Shown: positions 1 to 8,616 of the stretch, piece after piece
Position numbering within the stretch: the stretch's first letter is position 1
How the letters are laid out: the number at the start of each line of letters is the position of its first letter
Assembly (NCBI GenBank): GCA_947589045.1
Contig: CANQBQ010000016.1
Coordinates: 1-53,868 of the forward strand
DNA length: 53,868 nucleotides
Source: an uncultured Clostridia bacterium
Lineage (GTDB): Bacteria > Bacillota > Clostridia > Monoglobales > Monoglobaceae
Reading direction: 5' to 3'
Position numbers and translations under genes: made by a program
Notes under the pieces: model-generated
What the model was told of the DNA's origin: nothing
Seen by the model: only the letters and a program-made list of their open reading frames with translations
The model's database searches: none

Positions 1-65
1 TTGCCAAAACACCTTTTAATTTTCGAAAAACCCAGTATTTATGCGGTGTTCAGCCGTTTCGTACA

Positions 66-1619
66 TCATTCCCACTCGATTGTTGCGGGGGGTTTGGAGG
101 TGATGTCGTAGACTATGCGGTTGACGTGTTTGACCTCATTCACTATGCGGCGGCTCGCTTTATCCAGCACGTCGTACGGGATTTTTGCCCAGTCGCCCGT
201 CATAAAGTCGGTGGTGGTGACTGCGCGGAGCGCGATGGTGTAGTCATATGTACGCTCGTCGCCCATCACTCCGACGCTTCTCATATTTGTAATTACCGCG
301 AAATACTGATTTATTTCTCTCTCCAAACCGGCGTTTGCGATTTCCTCTCTGAAAATCAGGTCGGCGTCCTTTAATATTTCGAGCCTGTCCTTGGTTATCT
401 CGCCTATACAGCGGATAGCGAGTCCCGGACCGGGGAAGGGCTGACGCCAAACGAGGTTTGAGGGGATGCCGAGCTCGGTTCCGAGCTGTCTTACCTCGTC
501 CTTAAACAGGTTCCTGAGCGGCTCTATTATCTCCTTAAAATCAACATAGTCGGGAAGTCCGCCCACATTATGGTGGCTTTTTATAACGGATGCATCGCCC
601 GCTCCGCTCTCTATAACGTCGGGATAAATGGTACCCTGCACCAGAAAGTCCACCGTACCGATTTTCTTGGCTTCTTCCTCAAATACCCGTATAAATTCCT
701 CGCCGATAATCTTTCGCTTCTTTTCGGGTTCGGAAACTCCCGCGAGCTTTGACAAAAATCTGTCCTCGCAGTTTACGCGTATCAGGTTTATATCAAACTG
801 CTCTCTGAAAATCTTTTCCACTTCGTCGCCCTCGTTCTTTCTCAAAAGACCGTGGTCGACGAAAATACAGGTGAGCTGTTTGCCGACAGCCTTTGAAAGA
901 AGGACTGCCGCAACGCTGCTGTCCACTCCTCCCGAAAGCGCGCAGAGCACCTTTTTGTCTCCTATTTTCTCTCTCGCGCTCTTGATATAGGTCTTGGCAT
1001 AGTCCGCCATAGACCAGTCGGCATTGCAGCCGCATACCTCAAACAGAAAATTCCTGAGCATTTTACTGCCGAACGGGGTGTGGTTTACTTCGGGGTGGAA
1101 CTGCACGCCGAACAGCCTGCGGCTCGTATTTTGAAATGCCGCGATGGGGCAGTTGCCGGTTGAAGCGACAACTTCAAAGTCCGCCGGCAGAGCAACAATC
1201 TTATCTGTGTGGCTCATAAGACACTCGTTTTCTTTTTCGATACCACCGAAAAGCACGCTGTCGGACAGCGAAATCGGAATTTGACCGTACTCTCGGCTGT
1301 CGGCGCGTTCGACCGTTCCGCCGAGCAGCATACTCATAATCTGAGCGCCGTAGCAAATTCCGAGCACGGGTACGCCGAGATTGAAAATTTCGGGGTCTAT
1401 CATCGGGGCTTTTTCGTCATATACGCTGTTGGGACCGCCCGTGAAAATAATTCCCTTTGGGGAGTACGACTTTATTTCGTCTATACCCTTTGAATAGGGG
1501 AGAACGACGCAGTAGACATTAGCCTCTCTGACACGCCTCGCTATAAGCTGGTTGTACTGCCCTCCGAAATCTATTACAACAATGGTTTCGTTTTTGTAAT
1601 CCTTGTAATCGCTCATCAT
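66..1619 (-). CDS. guaA: GMP synthase (glutamine-hydrolysing)
   Basis: Converts XMP to GMP with glutamine and ATP in the cytoplasm, the last step of guanine nucleotide synthesis. The 517-aa length is normal. The N-terminal class I amidotransferase shows the nucleophile in GICYGAQ (Cys89) and QFHPEV (His175, Glu177). The ATP pyrophosphatase domain shows the PP-loop SGGVDSS near residue 229, and the C-terminus ends in the family-typical TIEWE. The gene begins 1 nt after the purF stop; GGAGG at 1631..1627 lies 7 nt before the ATG at 1619. A second ATG follows directly at 1616 and could also be used. It is the last gene of the purC-purF-guaA unit. No convincing terminator is visible in the 65 nt left in the window. 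Confidence 0.97.
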   Translation of the reverse strand: MMSDYKDYKNETIVVIDFGGQYNQLIARRVREANVYCVVLPYSKGIDEIKSYSPKGIIFTGGPNSVYDEKAPMIDPEIFNLGVPVLGICYGAQIMSMLLGGTVERADSREYGQIPISLSDSVLFGGIEKENECLMSHTDKIVALPADFEVVASTGNCPIAAFQNTSRRLFGVQFHPEVNHTPFGSKMLRNFLFEVCGCNADWSMADYAKTYIKSAREKIGDKKVLCALSGGVDSSVAAVLLSKAVGKQLTCIFVDHGLLRKNEGDEVEKIFREQFDINLIRVNCEDRFLSKLAGVSEPEKKRKIIGEEFIRVFEEEAKKIGTVDFLVQGTIYPDVIESGAGDASVIKSHHNVGGLPDYVDFKEIIEPLRNLFKDEVRQLGTELGIPSNLVWRQPFPGPGLAIRCIGEITKDRLEILKDADLIFREEIANAGLEREINQYFAVITNMRSVGVMGDERTYDYTIALRAVTTTDFMTGDWAKIPYDVLDKASRRIVNEVKHVNRIVYDITSKPPATIEWE

Positions 1620-3037
1620 TTGTTATCCTCCGCAGGTACATAGATTGGATAGTCCCCCGTAAAGCAGGCGTCGCAAAACGCTATGTTTGCGTCCTCGGCA
1701 ATTTTTTTCATCGCGGGTATGGACAAAAAGGCGAGGGAGTCCGCGCCTATCAATTCGCATATCTCGTCTATCGACATCTTGCAGGCGATCAAGTTTTCGC
1801 GCGAGTCGATGTCAATTCCGAAATAGCACGGGTTTTTAAAGGGAGGAGAGGAAATCCTGACGTGCACCTCGGTGGCTCCCGCCTCACGAAGCAGTTTTAC
1901 TATACGCCTCGAGGTCGTGCCGCGCACGATAGAGTCATCTATCATAATTATACGCTTGCCCTCTATTTCGCAGCGCATAGCGTTCAGCTTGATGCGGAGC
2001 GCGTTTTCGCGTTCCTCCTGTGTGGGCTGGATAAATGTCCTTCCGATATAGCGGTTTTTAATGAAGCCGGTGCTGTACGGAATTCCCGACTCTCTTGAAT
2101 AGCCGAGCGCGGCTTCAAGACCCGAATCGGGTACGCCGACTACCGCGTCCGCCTCTACGGGGCTTTCCTGCGCGAGGAACTTGCCCGCGTTAAGCCTTGC
2201 GCGGTGAACGCTCATTCCCGCGATAGAGCTGTCGGGACGTGCAAAATATATGTATTCAAATACGCACATAGAGCTTTTCTGTCCGCACATTTCGCGATTT
2301 GAATGGAGTCCGTCGTCATCAACTATTATAACCTCGCCCGGCTCGACGTCGCGCACAAATTCCGCGCCTATCGCATCGAGCGCGCAGGTCTCGGAGGCAA
2401 ATACATAACAGCCTTTAAGTTTGCCGAGCGAGAGGGGACGGAAGCCCTGCGGGTCGCGTGCCGCAATCATACGCTTGGGGGTCATAATGATAAGGGAGTA
2501 CGCTCCGCTTATCTTTTTCATAACCTCAACCATAGCCGCGCCGGTTGAGCCCGTGATTATCCTGTTTTTTGCGAGGAGCTGAGCTATTACCTCACTGTCG
2601 TTCGTAGACTGGAAAATCGCGCCGCTCGCTTCAAGCTCCGCACGAATGTCGTTTGTGTTCACAAGATTTCCGTTGTGCGCCAGAGCAAAAGTGCCCTTTT
2701 GGTAACGGGAGACGAGAGGCTGAGAGTTTTCACGATTGCTCGCGCCCGTGGTGGAGTATCTGACGTGACCCACCGCGGAGCAGCCCTTCAGCTCGTTTAA
2801 TATCAAGTTGTTGAAAACCTCCTGGACAAGTCCGAGGTCCTTGTACTGCAAAATTTTTATGTTGCCGTTTTCGTCGATGTTGTTAACGGCAATTCCGCAG
2901 CTTTCCTGACCTCTGTGTTGGAGGGCGTAAAGCGCGTAATAAGTTGTTCTTGCCACATCGAGGTTGCGGTTGCCTCCGTATATGCCGAAAACCCCGCATT
3001 CCTCATGTAATTTGTCCATACCGATTTTATCGTACAT
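1616..3037 (-). CDS. purF: Amidophosphoribosyltransferase
   Basis: Makes phosphoribosylamine from PRPP and glutamine, the first committed step of purine synthesis. The longest frame starts at 3082 without a ribosome binding site; GGGGAGG at 3049..3043 sits 5 nt before the ATG at 3037, giving 473 aa. With that start, 13 residues precede the catalytic Cys14 (EECGVFG), fitting a cleaved propeptide as in Bacillus PurF (11 residues). The PRPP-binding loop reads [14 protein letters not shown]. Four cysteines (in MCVFEYI, NPCYFG and FCDAC) lie where Bacillus PurF ligates a [4Fe-4S] cluster, so an oxygen-labile FeS-type enzyme is expected. It is co-transcribed with purC upstream and guaA downstream. 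Confidence 0.96.
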   Translation of the reverse strand: MYDKIGMDKLHEECGVFGIYGGNRNLDVARTTYYALYALQHRGQESCGIAVNNIDENGNIKILQYKDLGLVQEVFNNLILNELKGCSAVGHVRYSTTGASNRENSQPLVSRYQKGTFALAHNGNLVNTNDIRAELEASGAIFQSTNDSEVIAQLLAKNRIITGSTGAAMVEVMKKISGAYSLIIMTPKRMIAARDPQGFRPLSLGKLKGCYVFASETCALDAIGAEFVRDVEPGEVIIVDDDGLHSNREMCGQKSSMCVFEYIYFARPDSSIAGMSVHRARLNAGKFLAQESPVEADAVVGVPDSGLEAALGYSRESGIPYSTGFIKNRYIGRTFIQPTQEERENALRIKLNAMRCEIEGKRIIMIDDSIVRGTTSRRIVKLLREAGATEVHVRISSPPFKNPCYFGIDIDSRENLIACKMSIDEICELIGADSLAFLSIPAMKKIAEDANIAFCDACFTGDYPIYVPAEDNK

Positions 3038-3111
3038 TTGAACCTCCCCGAATGATGTATTCTTTGGCAAAATTTCACTCATTTTGTAAAAACGCTATAT
3101 TGCGCCGCAAA

Positions 3112-3828
3112 TTATTTGCTTTCGCCCAATATACGCTTCATAATCTCCCAGTATGCGTCCTCAACGCCGCCCATATCGCGTCTGAACCTGTCTTTGTCGA
3201 GCTTTTCGTGGGTCTTGCTGTCCCAGAAGCGGCAGGTGTCGGGAGAAATTTCGTCCGCCAGAACTATGGTGCCGTCGCTTGTTTTTCCGAACTCAATTTT
3301 GAAGTCAACAAGCTCAATTCCGAACGTGATGAGATAGTTTTTGAGAATATCGTTTATCTTGAACGTGTACTCGGAAACGGTATCGAGTTCTTCGCGGGTC
3401 GCAAGACCGAGAGCGGTTATGTGATACTCGTTTATGAGAGGGTCGCCCAAATCGTCGTTCTTGTAGCTGAATTCAAGCGTGGGGTTAAGAAGAGCCTTGC
3501 CCTCTTCAACGCCGTATCTCTTTGAAAAAGAGCCCGCGGCAATATTTCTTATTATAACTTCGAGAGGAATAATGGAGACTTTTTTAACGAGCGTCTCGCG
3601 GTCGGAAATTTCCTCGATATAGTGGGTCGGAATACCGTTTTCCTCAAGCATTTTCATAAAATGATTTGTGAGGCGGTTGTTGATTATGCCCTTTTCGGCA
3701 ATAGTACCCTTTTTTTCACCGTTGAATGCCGTTGCGTCGTCCTTGTAATCAACCATCAAAACCTCGGGGTCGTCGGTCAGAAACACCTTTTTGGCTTTTC
3801 CTTCGTAGAGCTGAGCGCCTTTTTTCAT
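3112..3828 (-). CDS. purC: SAICAR synthase
   Basis: Phosphoribosylaminoimidazole-succinocarboxamide synthase, an ATP-dependent step of purine synthesis. The N-terminus [11 protein letters not shown], the substrate motif [19 protein letters not shown] and [12 protein letters not shown] are diagnostic. The longest frame starts at 3891, but that start lies on the -35 element and cannot be transcribed. GGAGG at 3841..3837 is 8 nt before the ATG at 3828, giving 238 aa, the usual family length. It is the first gene of the purC-purF-guaA unit; 74 nt separate it from purF. Confidence 0.96.
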   Translation of the reverse strand: MKKGAQLYEGKAKKVFLTDDPEVLMVDYKDDATAFNGEKKGTIAEKGIINNRLTNHFMKMLEENGIPTHYIEEISDRETLVKKVSIIPLEVIIRNIAAGSFSKRYGVEEGKALLNPTLEFSYKNDDLGDPLINEYHITALGLATREELDTVSEYTFKINDILKNYLITFGIELVDFKIEFGKTSDGTIVLADEISPDTCRFWDSKTHEKLDKDRFRRDMGGVEDAYWEIMKRILGESK

Positions 3829-3862
3829 TTGAAATACCTCCGTTAAAATCAATATACAATTC

Positions 3863-3891
3863 ATTTTACAATATACTCCGAAAAAATTCAA
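3863..3891 (-). promoter_or_regulatory. sigma-A-type promoter of purC-purF-guaA
   Basis: On the minus strand TTGAAT (3891..3886), a 17-nt spacer and TAAAAT (3868..3863). Predicted transcript start is near 3856, giving a leader of only about 28 nt. That is too short for a purine riboswitch, and none is seen. A repressor acting on DNA would have to be the control, if there is any. Confidence 0.7.
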
Positions 3892-4004
3892 TATAAATTC
3901 ACAGATAAAACTACAAAAAATTAAAAATTTTTTCTTAAAAGAGGGGCGTTTATTGTTGATTATATAAAATATTGGAGTTTATTGAAAAAACTTGTTTATT
4001 TTGC

Positions 4005-4033
4005 TTGTTTTTTAAATTCGTATTTGTTATAAT
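4005..4033 (+). promoter_or_regulatory. sigma-A-type promoter of pncB
   Basis: TTGTTT (4005-4010), 17-nt spacer, TATAAT (4028-4033). The predicted leader is about 65 nt. It faces away from the purC promoter 114 bp upstream; the AT-rich stretch between them holds no other feature I can support. Confidence 0.75.
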
Positions 4034-4104
4034 CATATATTATTGCATATTTATGCACAGGCAGACGGGCGAACGCCCTGAAAAATTATTAAGAGGCGGT
4101 TTTT

Positions 4105-5532
4105 ATGAATTATACTCTTTTGACTGATTTCTACGAGCTGACAATGGCGAACGGCTATATGAAAAACGGTATGGGCGACAAAATCGCCTACTTCGATATG
4201 TATTACCGCAAAGCGCCCGACGGCGGCGGATTTGCCATCGCCGCGGGGCTTGAGCAGCTTATAAATTACTTTGAAAATCTGAAGTTTACCGATGAGGATA
4301 TCGAGTATCTCCGCTCCAAAGGAATTTTTGACGAGCAGTTCCTCGAATATCTGCGTAATTTCAAGTTTGAATGCAGCGTATGGGCAATCCCCGAGGGAAC
4401 TCCCGTGTTCCCGAACGAGCCTCTCGTGACGGTGCGCGGTCCCATTATGCAGGCGCAGTTTGTGGAGACAATGATTTTGCTGACGATAAACCACCAGAGC
4501 CTTATCGCGACCAAGTCGAACAGAATTGTGCGCGCGGCGGAGGGCAGAGCGATTATGGAATTTGGCTCAAGACGTGCGCAGGGTACGAGCGGAGCGGTAG
4601 AGGGCGCACGCGCCGCGTACATCGGCGGCGTTGCGGGAACAGCCTGCACTCTTTCGGACAAGCTCTACGGCATCCCCGCTCTCGGCACTATGGCGCACAG
4701 TTGGGTTCAGTCGTTTGACAGCGAGTACGAGGCGTTTCGCGCGTATGCCGAGGTATATCCGAATAACTGCACTCTTTTGGTCGACACGTACAGCGTTTTA
4801 AATTCGGGCGTTCCGAACGCTATACGGGTGTTCGACGAGGTTTTAAAGCCCAGAGGAATAACGTCGTGCGGAATAAGAATTGACAGCGGCGACATAACCT
4901 ATCTCACGAAAAAGGCGCGTGTTATGCTGGACAAGGCGGGCTACCCGCAGGCGAAAATCGTGGTTTCAAACTCGCTTGACGAGTATATAATACGGGATAT
5001 ACTCCAGCAGGGCGCGAAAATAGACAGCTTCGGCGTGGGCGAGAGGCTTATAACCTCAAAGTCCGAGCCTGTTTTCGGCGGCGTTTATAAGCTCGCCGCG
5101 ATAGAGAAGGGCGGCGTCATAGAGCCTAAAATCAAGCTGAGTGAAAACGTCGCGAAAATTACGACTCCGCACTTTAAAAAGGTGTACCGCCTTTTTGCCA
5201 ACGATACCCAAATGGCGATAGCGGACGTTATGACCTGCCACGACGAGGAAATAAAAAGCGACGGGGAGTACGAAATTTTCGACCCCGAGCACACCTGGAA
5301 ACGTAAGAAAATAAGGAATTTCACGGCGGTGCCGCTTCAGGTTCAGGTGTTTGACCACGGCAAGCTCATATATAACAGCCCGCCGCTCGACGAAATAAAG
5401 AAATACTGCGAGGAGCAGCTCGATAAAATCTGGGACGAGGTAAAGAGATTTGAAAATCCGCATCAGTATTATGTGGATTTGTCTCAAAAGCTCTGGGATG
5501 TGCGTTACAGACTTTTATCCGAGCACAAATAA
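4105..5532 (+). CDS. pncB: Nicotinate phosphoribosyltransferase
   Basis: Joins nicotinate to PRPP with ATP hydrolysis, giving nicotinate mononucleotide for NAD salvage. The 475 aa match the Gram-positive form. The N-terminus LLTDFYELTMANGY, the motif FGSRRAQG, GTMAHSW with the phosphorylated His198, and IRIDSGD are characteristic. AGAGG lies 8 nt before the ATG. It is followed 55 nt later by the PRPP synthetase gene in the same direction, so the enzyme sits next to the source of its co-substrate; co-transcription is likely because no terminator lies between them. Confidence 0.95.
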   Translation: MNYTLLTDFYELTMANGYMKNGMGDKIAYFDMYYRKAPDGGGFAIAAGLEQLINYFENLKFTDEDIEYLRSKGIFDEQFLEYLRNFKFECSVWAIPEGTPVFPNEPLVTVRGPIMQAQFVETMILLTINHQSLIATKSNRIVRAAEGRAIMEFGSRRAQGTSGAVEGARAAYIGGVAGTACTLSDKLYGIPALGTMAHSWVQSFDSEYEAFRAYAEVYPNNCTLLVDTYSVLNSGVPNAIRVFDEVLKPRGITSCGIRIDSGDITYLTKKARVMLDKAGYPQAKIVVSNSLDEYIIRDILQQGAKIDSFGVGERLITSKSEPVFGGVYKLAAIEKGGVIEPKIKLSENVAKITTPHFKKVYRLFANDTQMAIADVMTCHDEEIKSDGEYEIFDPEHTWKRKKIRNFTAVPLQVQVFDHGKLIYNSPPLDEIKKYCEEQLDKIWDEVKRFENPHQYYVDLSQKLWDVRYRLLSEHK

Positions 5533-5587
5533 CACGGAATACGATAATTTTGAATATAAATTTATTTTTTGGAGGACACAACAGAAA

Positions 5588-6730
5588 ATGGGCAGCTCAA
5601 TGGATTTATACAATACCGACCACTTGGGGGTTATAGGCACACGCGGCTGTGAGGACTTTGTGGCAAAAGTAGACCGCCACTTGCAGAACTTTCAGCTTAA
5701 AAAGAATGCGGATAAGGAGGTAAGCTCGTTTATTATTCCGACGGATTACCACCGCTTCGGTACGGGCGAGGGCAAGGCTACGATAAAGCACTCGGTGAGA
5801 GCGTATGACGCGTACATCATTATGGATGCGTTCAATTACGGCGTTACCTATAATATGTACGGCAGGGAAGTACCGATGAGTCCGGACGAACACTTTCAGG
5901 ACCTTAAAAGGATTATTTCGGCGATGGCGGGCAAGGCAAAGCGTATCACCGTGATTATGCCTATGCTCTATGAGGGCAGACAGCACAAGAGGATGAACAG
6001 GGAGTCGCTTGACTGCGCGGTTGCGCTCAGAGAGCTTGCGAATATGGGCGTCGGAAACATAATAACCTTTGACGCTCACGACCCGAGAGTGCAGAACGCA
6101 ATCCCGCTTAACAGCCTTGAAAACGTGCAGGTAACATATCAGATGATAAAGGCATGTCTTGCTTACGACCCGAGCGTTATTTTAAACCGAAAAAGCACTA
6201 TGATAGTTTCTCCCGACGAGGGAGCTATGTCGCGCTGTATGTACTATTCGTCGGTTCTGGAAATAGAGCTCGGAATGTTCTACAAAAGACGCGACTATTC
6301 CAGAGTCGTGAACGGCAAAAATCCCATTGTGGCGCATGAGTTTCTCGGAAGCAGCGTAGAGGGTAAGGATATAATAGTTGTGGACGATATGATAGCCTCG
6401 GGCGACTCTATGATAGACGTTTCAAAGGAGCTCAAATCCCGCGGCGCAAAGAGAGTTATAATATTCTCGACCTTCGGACTTTTCACCGAGGGGCTTGAAA
6501 AGTTCGACAGGGCGCACGAGGAAGGCGTTATAGATAAGATATTTACGACAAATCTCGTATACCGCAGAGACGGTCTTACGGAGCGCGAGTGGTATATGGA
6601 GGTGGATTTGTCGAAGTATGTGGCGCTGATAATTCAGAAGATAAACGAGGAAGGCTCTATCAGCGAGCTTATGAATCCGATAACGAGGATACACAAAATT
6701 TTGGACAAGTACAAGGGCGGAGAAGTTTAG
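5588..6730 (+). CDS. prs: Ribose-phosphate pyrophosphokinase (PRPP synthetase), long form
   Basis: Forms PRPP from ribose 5-phosphate and ATP. The PRPP loop is VVDDMIASGDSM, and TFDAHDPRVQ and VSPDEGAMSR match the family. The protein is about 380 aa, 60 residues longer than the classical 315-320 aa enzyme. The extra length is an N-terminal extension plus internal inserts, a variant I associate with Clostridia. The longest frame begins at 5450 inside pncB; I chose the ATG at 5588 because GGAGG at 5571-5575 precedes it by 12 nt. An ATG at 5600 is an alternative. miaB begins at the next base after the stop, so the two are translationally close. Confidence 0.9.
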   Translation: MGSSMDLYNTDHLGVIGTRGCEDFVAKVDRHLQNFQLKKNADKEVSSFIIPTDYHRFGTGEGKATIKHSVRAYDAYIIMDAFNYGVTYNMYGREVPMSPDEHFQDLKRIISAMAGKAKRITVIMPMLYEGRQHKRMNRESLDCAVALRELANMGVGNIITFDAHDPRVQNAIPLNSLENVQVTYQMIKACLAYDPSVILNRKSTMIVSPDEGAMSRCMYYSSVLEIELGMFYKRRDYSRVVNGKNPIVAHEFLGSSVEGKDIIVVDDMIASGDSMIDVSKELKSRGAKRVIIFSTFGLFTEGLEKFDRAHEEGVIDKIFTTNLVYRRDGLTEREWYMEVDLSKYVALIIQKINEEGSISELMNPITRIHKILDKYKGGEV

Positions 6731-8137
6731 ATGAGAGAGATAACTCCACAGCAAGCCGAATACCAATCCGAGTGTACGGCGCGGGTAAAGAAGCTCAATC
6801 TTTCACGGGAGAGCGCGCCGCGCGCGTGCGTCGTTACATACGGCTGTCAGCAAAACGAAAGCGACTCCGAAAAGCTGCGCGGAATGTTATGCGAAATGGG
6901 CTATGCCGCATCGGACGACCCCAAAACCTCGGACGTGGTGATTTTTAACACCTGCGCGGTGCGTGAAAACGCCGAGCTAAAGGTGTTCGGAAATGTGGGC
7001 GCGCTCAAACACGCCAAACGCAAAAATCCCGATATGATAATCGGCGTGTGCGGGTGTATGATGCAGCAGCCGCATATTTCCGAGACCATAAAATCGAAAT
7101 ATAATCATATAGATATTGTTTTCGGACCTCACGCGCTTTACAGGTTTCCCGAAATTTTGGAGCGTGCGCTCGAGAAAAACAGAGTTTTCGAGGTCGAAAA
7201 CAGCGACGGAGAAATCGCCGAGGGCATACCAGTGCTCCGCGAGCCGCCGCCCCTTGCAAAGGTGCCGATTATGTACGGCTGCAACAATTTTTGCACGTAT
7301 TGCATAGTGCCGTATGTTCGAGGCAGAGAGCGAAGCCGAAAGAGCGCGGATATTCTTAAAGAGGTACGCGGTGCGGCGGAGCGGGGATATAAAGAGGTAA
7401 TGCTTCTCGGGCAGAATGTAAATTCCTTCGGAAATCCGATAAACTCGGATGAGAATATTTCGTTTCCCGAGCTTTTGCGAATGGTGTGCAAAATCGACGG
7501 CATCGAGAGAGTGCGTTTTATGACCTCTCATCCGAAGGATTTGTCGGATGAGCTTATATATGCCATCGCCGAGGAGGATAAAATCTGCAAACAGCTTCAT
7601 CTGCCGATACAATCCGGCTCGGATAAGGTGCTTCGGGATATGAACCGAGGATATACCGCAGAGCGTTATATGGAGCGGCTCGACAAGGTGAGAGCGCTTA
7701 TTCCCGATATAACCGTCACAAGCGATATAATCGTGGGCTTCCCGACCGAGACGAACGAGGACTTTGAGGATACGCTCGACATAATCAGGCGGGCGCGGTA
7801 CGATATGGTGTTTTCGTTTATATATTCCAAAAGAGTCGGAACGCCTGCGGCAAAAACAACTCCCTGTTTGACCGATGAGGAGATACACCGAAATTTTGAC
7901 CGCCTGCTTGAGGTGCAGAACGAAATTTCAAAGCAGAAGAACGACGAATATGTGGGGCGCGTCGAGGAAATTCTGGCAGAGGGCGAGAGCAAGACCAATC
8001 CCGAATATATGTGCGGACGCACGAGCGGAGGTAAAATAGTTAATTTTAAAGGCGGAGCCGAGCTTGTGTCAAGGCTTGTTCCGGTTAAAATAGTAAAAGC
8101 GCAGACCTGGTCGCTGACCGGAGAATTATGTGATTAA
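6731..8137 (+). CDS. miaB: tRNA-2-methylthio-N6-dimethylallyladenosine synthase
   Basis: A radical-SAM methylthiotransferase that modifies i6A37 of tRNAs reading UNN codons. The 468-aa protein has the three N-terminal auxiliary-cluster cysteines (Cys39 in TYGCQQNESD, Cys75 in FNTCAVREN, Cys109 in CGCM), the radical-SAM CxxxCxxC at Cys184/188/191 (CNNFCTYC), and a C-terminal TRAM region. The GGCGGAG ribosome binding site lies inside the end of prs. The following genes (YlbF family, mutS, mutL) repeat the Bacillus ymcB-ymcA-mutS-mutL neighbourhood, which supports MiaB over the related MtaB. Confidence 0.95.
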   Translation: MREITPQQAEYQSECTARVKKLNLSRESAPRACVVTYGCQQNESDSEKLRGMLCEMGYAASDDPKTSDVVIFNTCAVRENAELKVFGNVGALKHAKRKNPDMIIGVCGCMMQQPHISETIKSKYNHIDIVFGPHALYRFPEILERALEKNRVFEVENSDGEIAEGIPVLREPPPLAKVPIMYGCNNFCTYCIVPYVRGRERSRKSADILKEVRGAAERGYKEVMLLGQNVNSFGNPINSDENISFPELLRMVCKIDGIERVRFMTSHPKDLSDELIYAIAEEDKICKQLHLPIQSGSDKVLRDMNRGYTAERYMERLDKVRALIPDITVTSDIIVGFPTETNEDFEDTLDIIRRARYDMVFSFIYSKRVGTPAAKTTPCLTDEEIHRNFDRLLEVQNEISKQKNDEYVGRVEEILAEGESKTNPEYMCGRTSGGKIVNFKGGAELVSRLVPVKIVKAQTWSLTGELCD

Positions 8138-8155
8138 ATTACGGAGGTTATTATT

Positions 8156-8560
8156 ATGAACGACAGTATTTTTAAAATGGCGAGAGAGCTCGGACAGCTT
8201 ATTGTGGCGAGCGAGGAATACAAAAGGGCGACCGAAAGTATGGACTTGCTCAACAACGACGCGACGGCGACCGCTCTTATAGCGGGGTACAATCAAAAGA
8301 GAGCCGAGAAGGTGGACGGGGTTGACATAAATTCTTTGCCCGAGGATGAAATGAAGGAAATAAACGAGTATCTTCAGGACGAGTTTAACATAATTTTGGA
8401 AAATCCCGTTGTTAAGGAGTATATAAAGGCGCAGAGCGAGTACGAGGGTATGGTGAACAGCGTCAATGCAATTTTGAAATTTTATATCAGCGGGCGCTCC
8501 GAAAAAGAGGGAAGCTCGGAGTGCGGCGGAAGCTGCTCGACCTGCGGCGGCTGTCATTGA
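8156..8560 (+). CDS. YlbF/YmcA-family protein with cysteine-rich tail
   Basis: A 134-aa mostly helical protein of the YlbF/YmcA (RicF/RicA) family. Its position directly after miaB corresponds to ymcA (ricA) of Bacillus. There, RicA, RicF and RicT form a complex that carries [4Fe-4S] clusters and affects RNase Y processing and development. The last 15 residues contain CGGSCSTCGGCH, four cysteines that could hold such a cluster. Ribosome binding site GGAGG is at 8143-8147. Whether it is RicA or RicF cannot be decided by eye. The family call rests on the sequence pattern and synteny; the metal binding is inference. Confidence 0.8.
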   Translation: MNDSIFKMARELGQLIVASEEYKRATESMDLLNNDATATALIAGYNQKRAEKVDGVDINSLPEDEMKEINEYLQDEFNIILENPVVKEYIKAQSEYEGMVNSVNAILKFYISGRSEKEGSSECGGSCSTCGGCH

Positions 8561-8566
8561 TATTGG

Positions 8567-8595
8567 TTGACATAATATTATATTAGCTTTATTTT
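8567..8595 (+). promoter_or_regulatory. Internal promoter before mutS
   Basis: Consensus -35 TTGACA (8567-8572), 17-nt spacer, weak -10 TATTTT (8590-8595). The transcript would start near 8602, just before the mutS ribosome binding site GGGAGGTGA, giving a leader of about 15 nt. It would let mutS-mutL be expressed apart from miaB. Confidence 0.5.
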
Positions 8596-8616
8596 TGTCG
8601 GACGGGAGGTGAGCAT

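Noticed and set aside
1..65. AACACC/GGTGTT pair after guaA as a terminator
   Set aside because: The arms are only 6 bp and about 30 nt apart with no clean T-run on the minus strand; support is too weak.
3829..4104. Purine or NAD-related riboswitch between purC and pncB
   Set aside because: The predicted purC leader is only about 28 nt and the pncB leader about 65 nt, and neither shows the conserved core of a purine or NAD+ riboswitch.
6977..7888. Long minus-strand open frame (about 300 codons) opposite miaB
   Set aside because: It is antisense to a clear radical-SAM enzyme, has no ribosome binding site and its translation has no protein-like pattern; it reflects codon bias of miaB.
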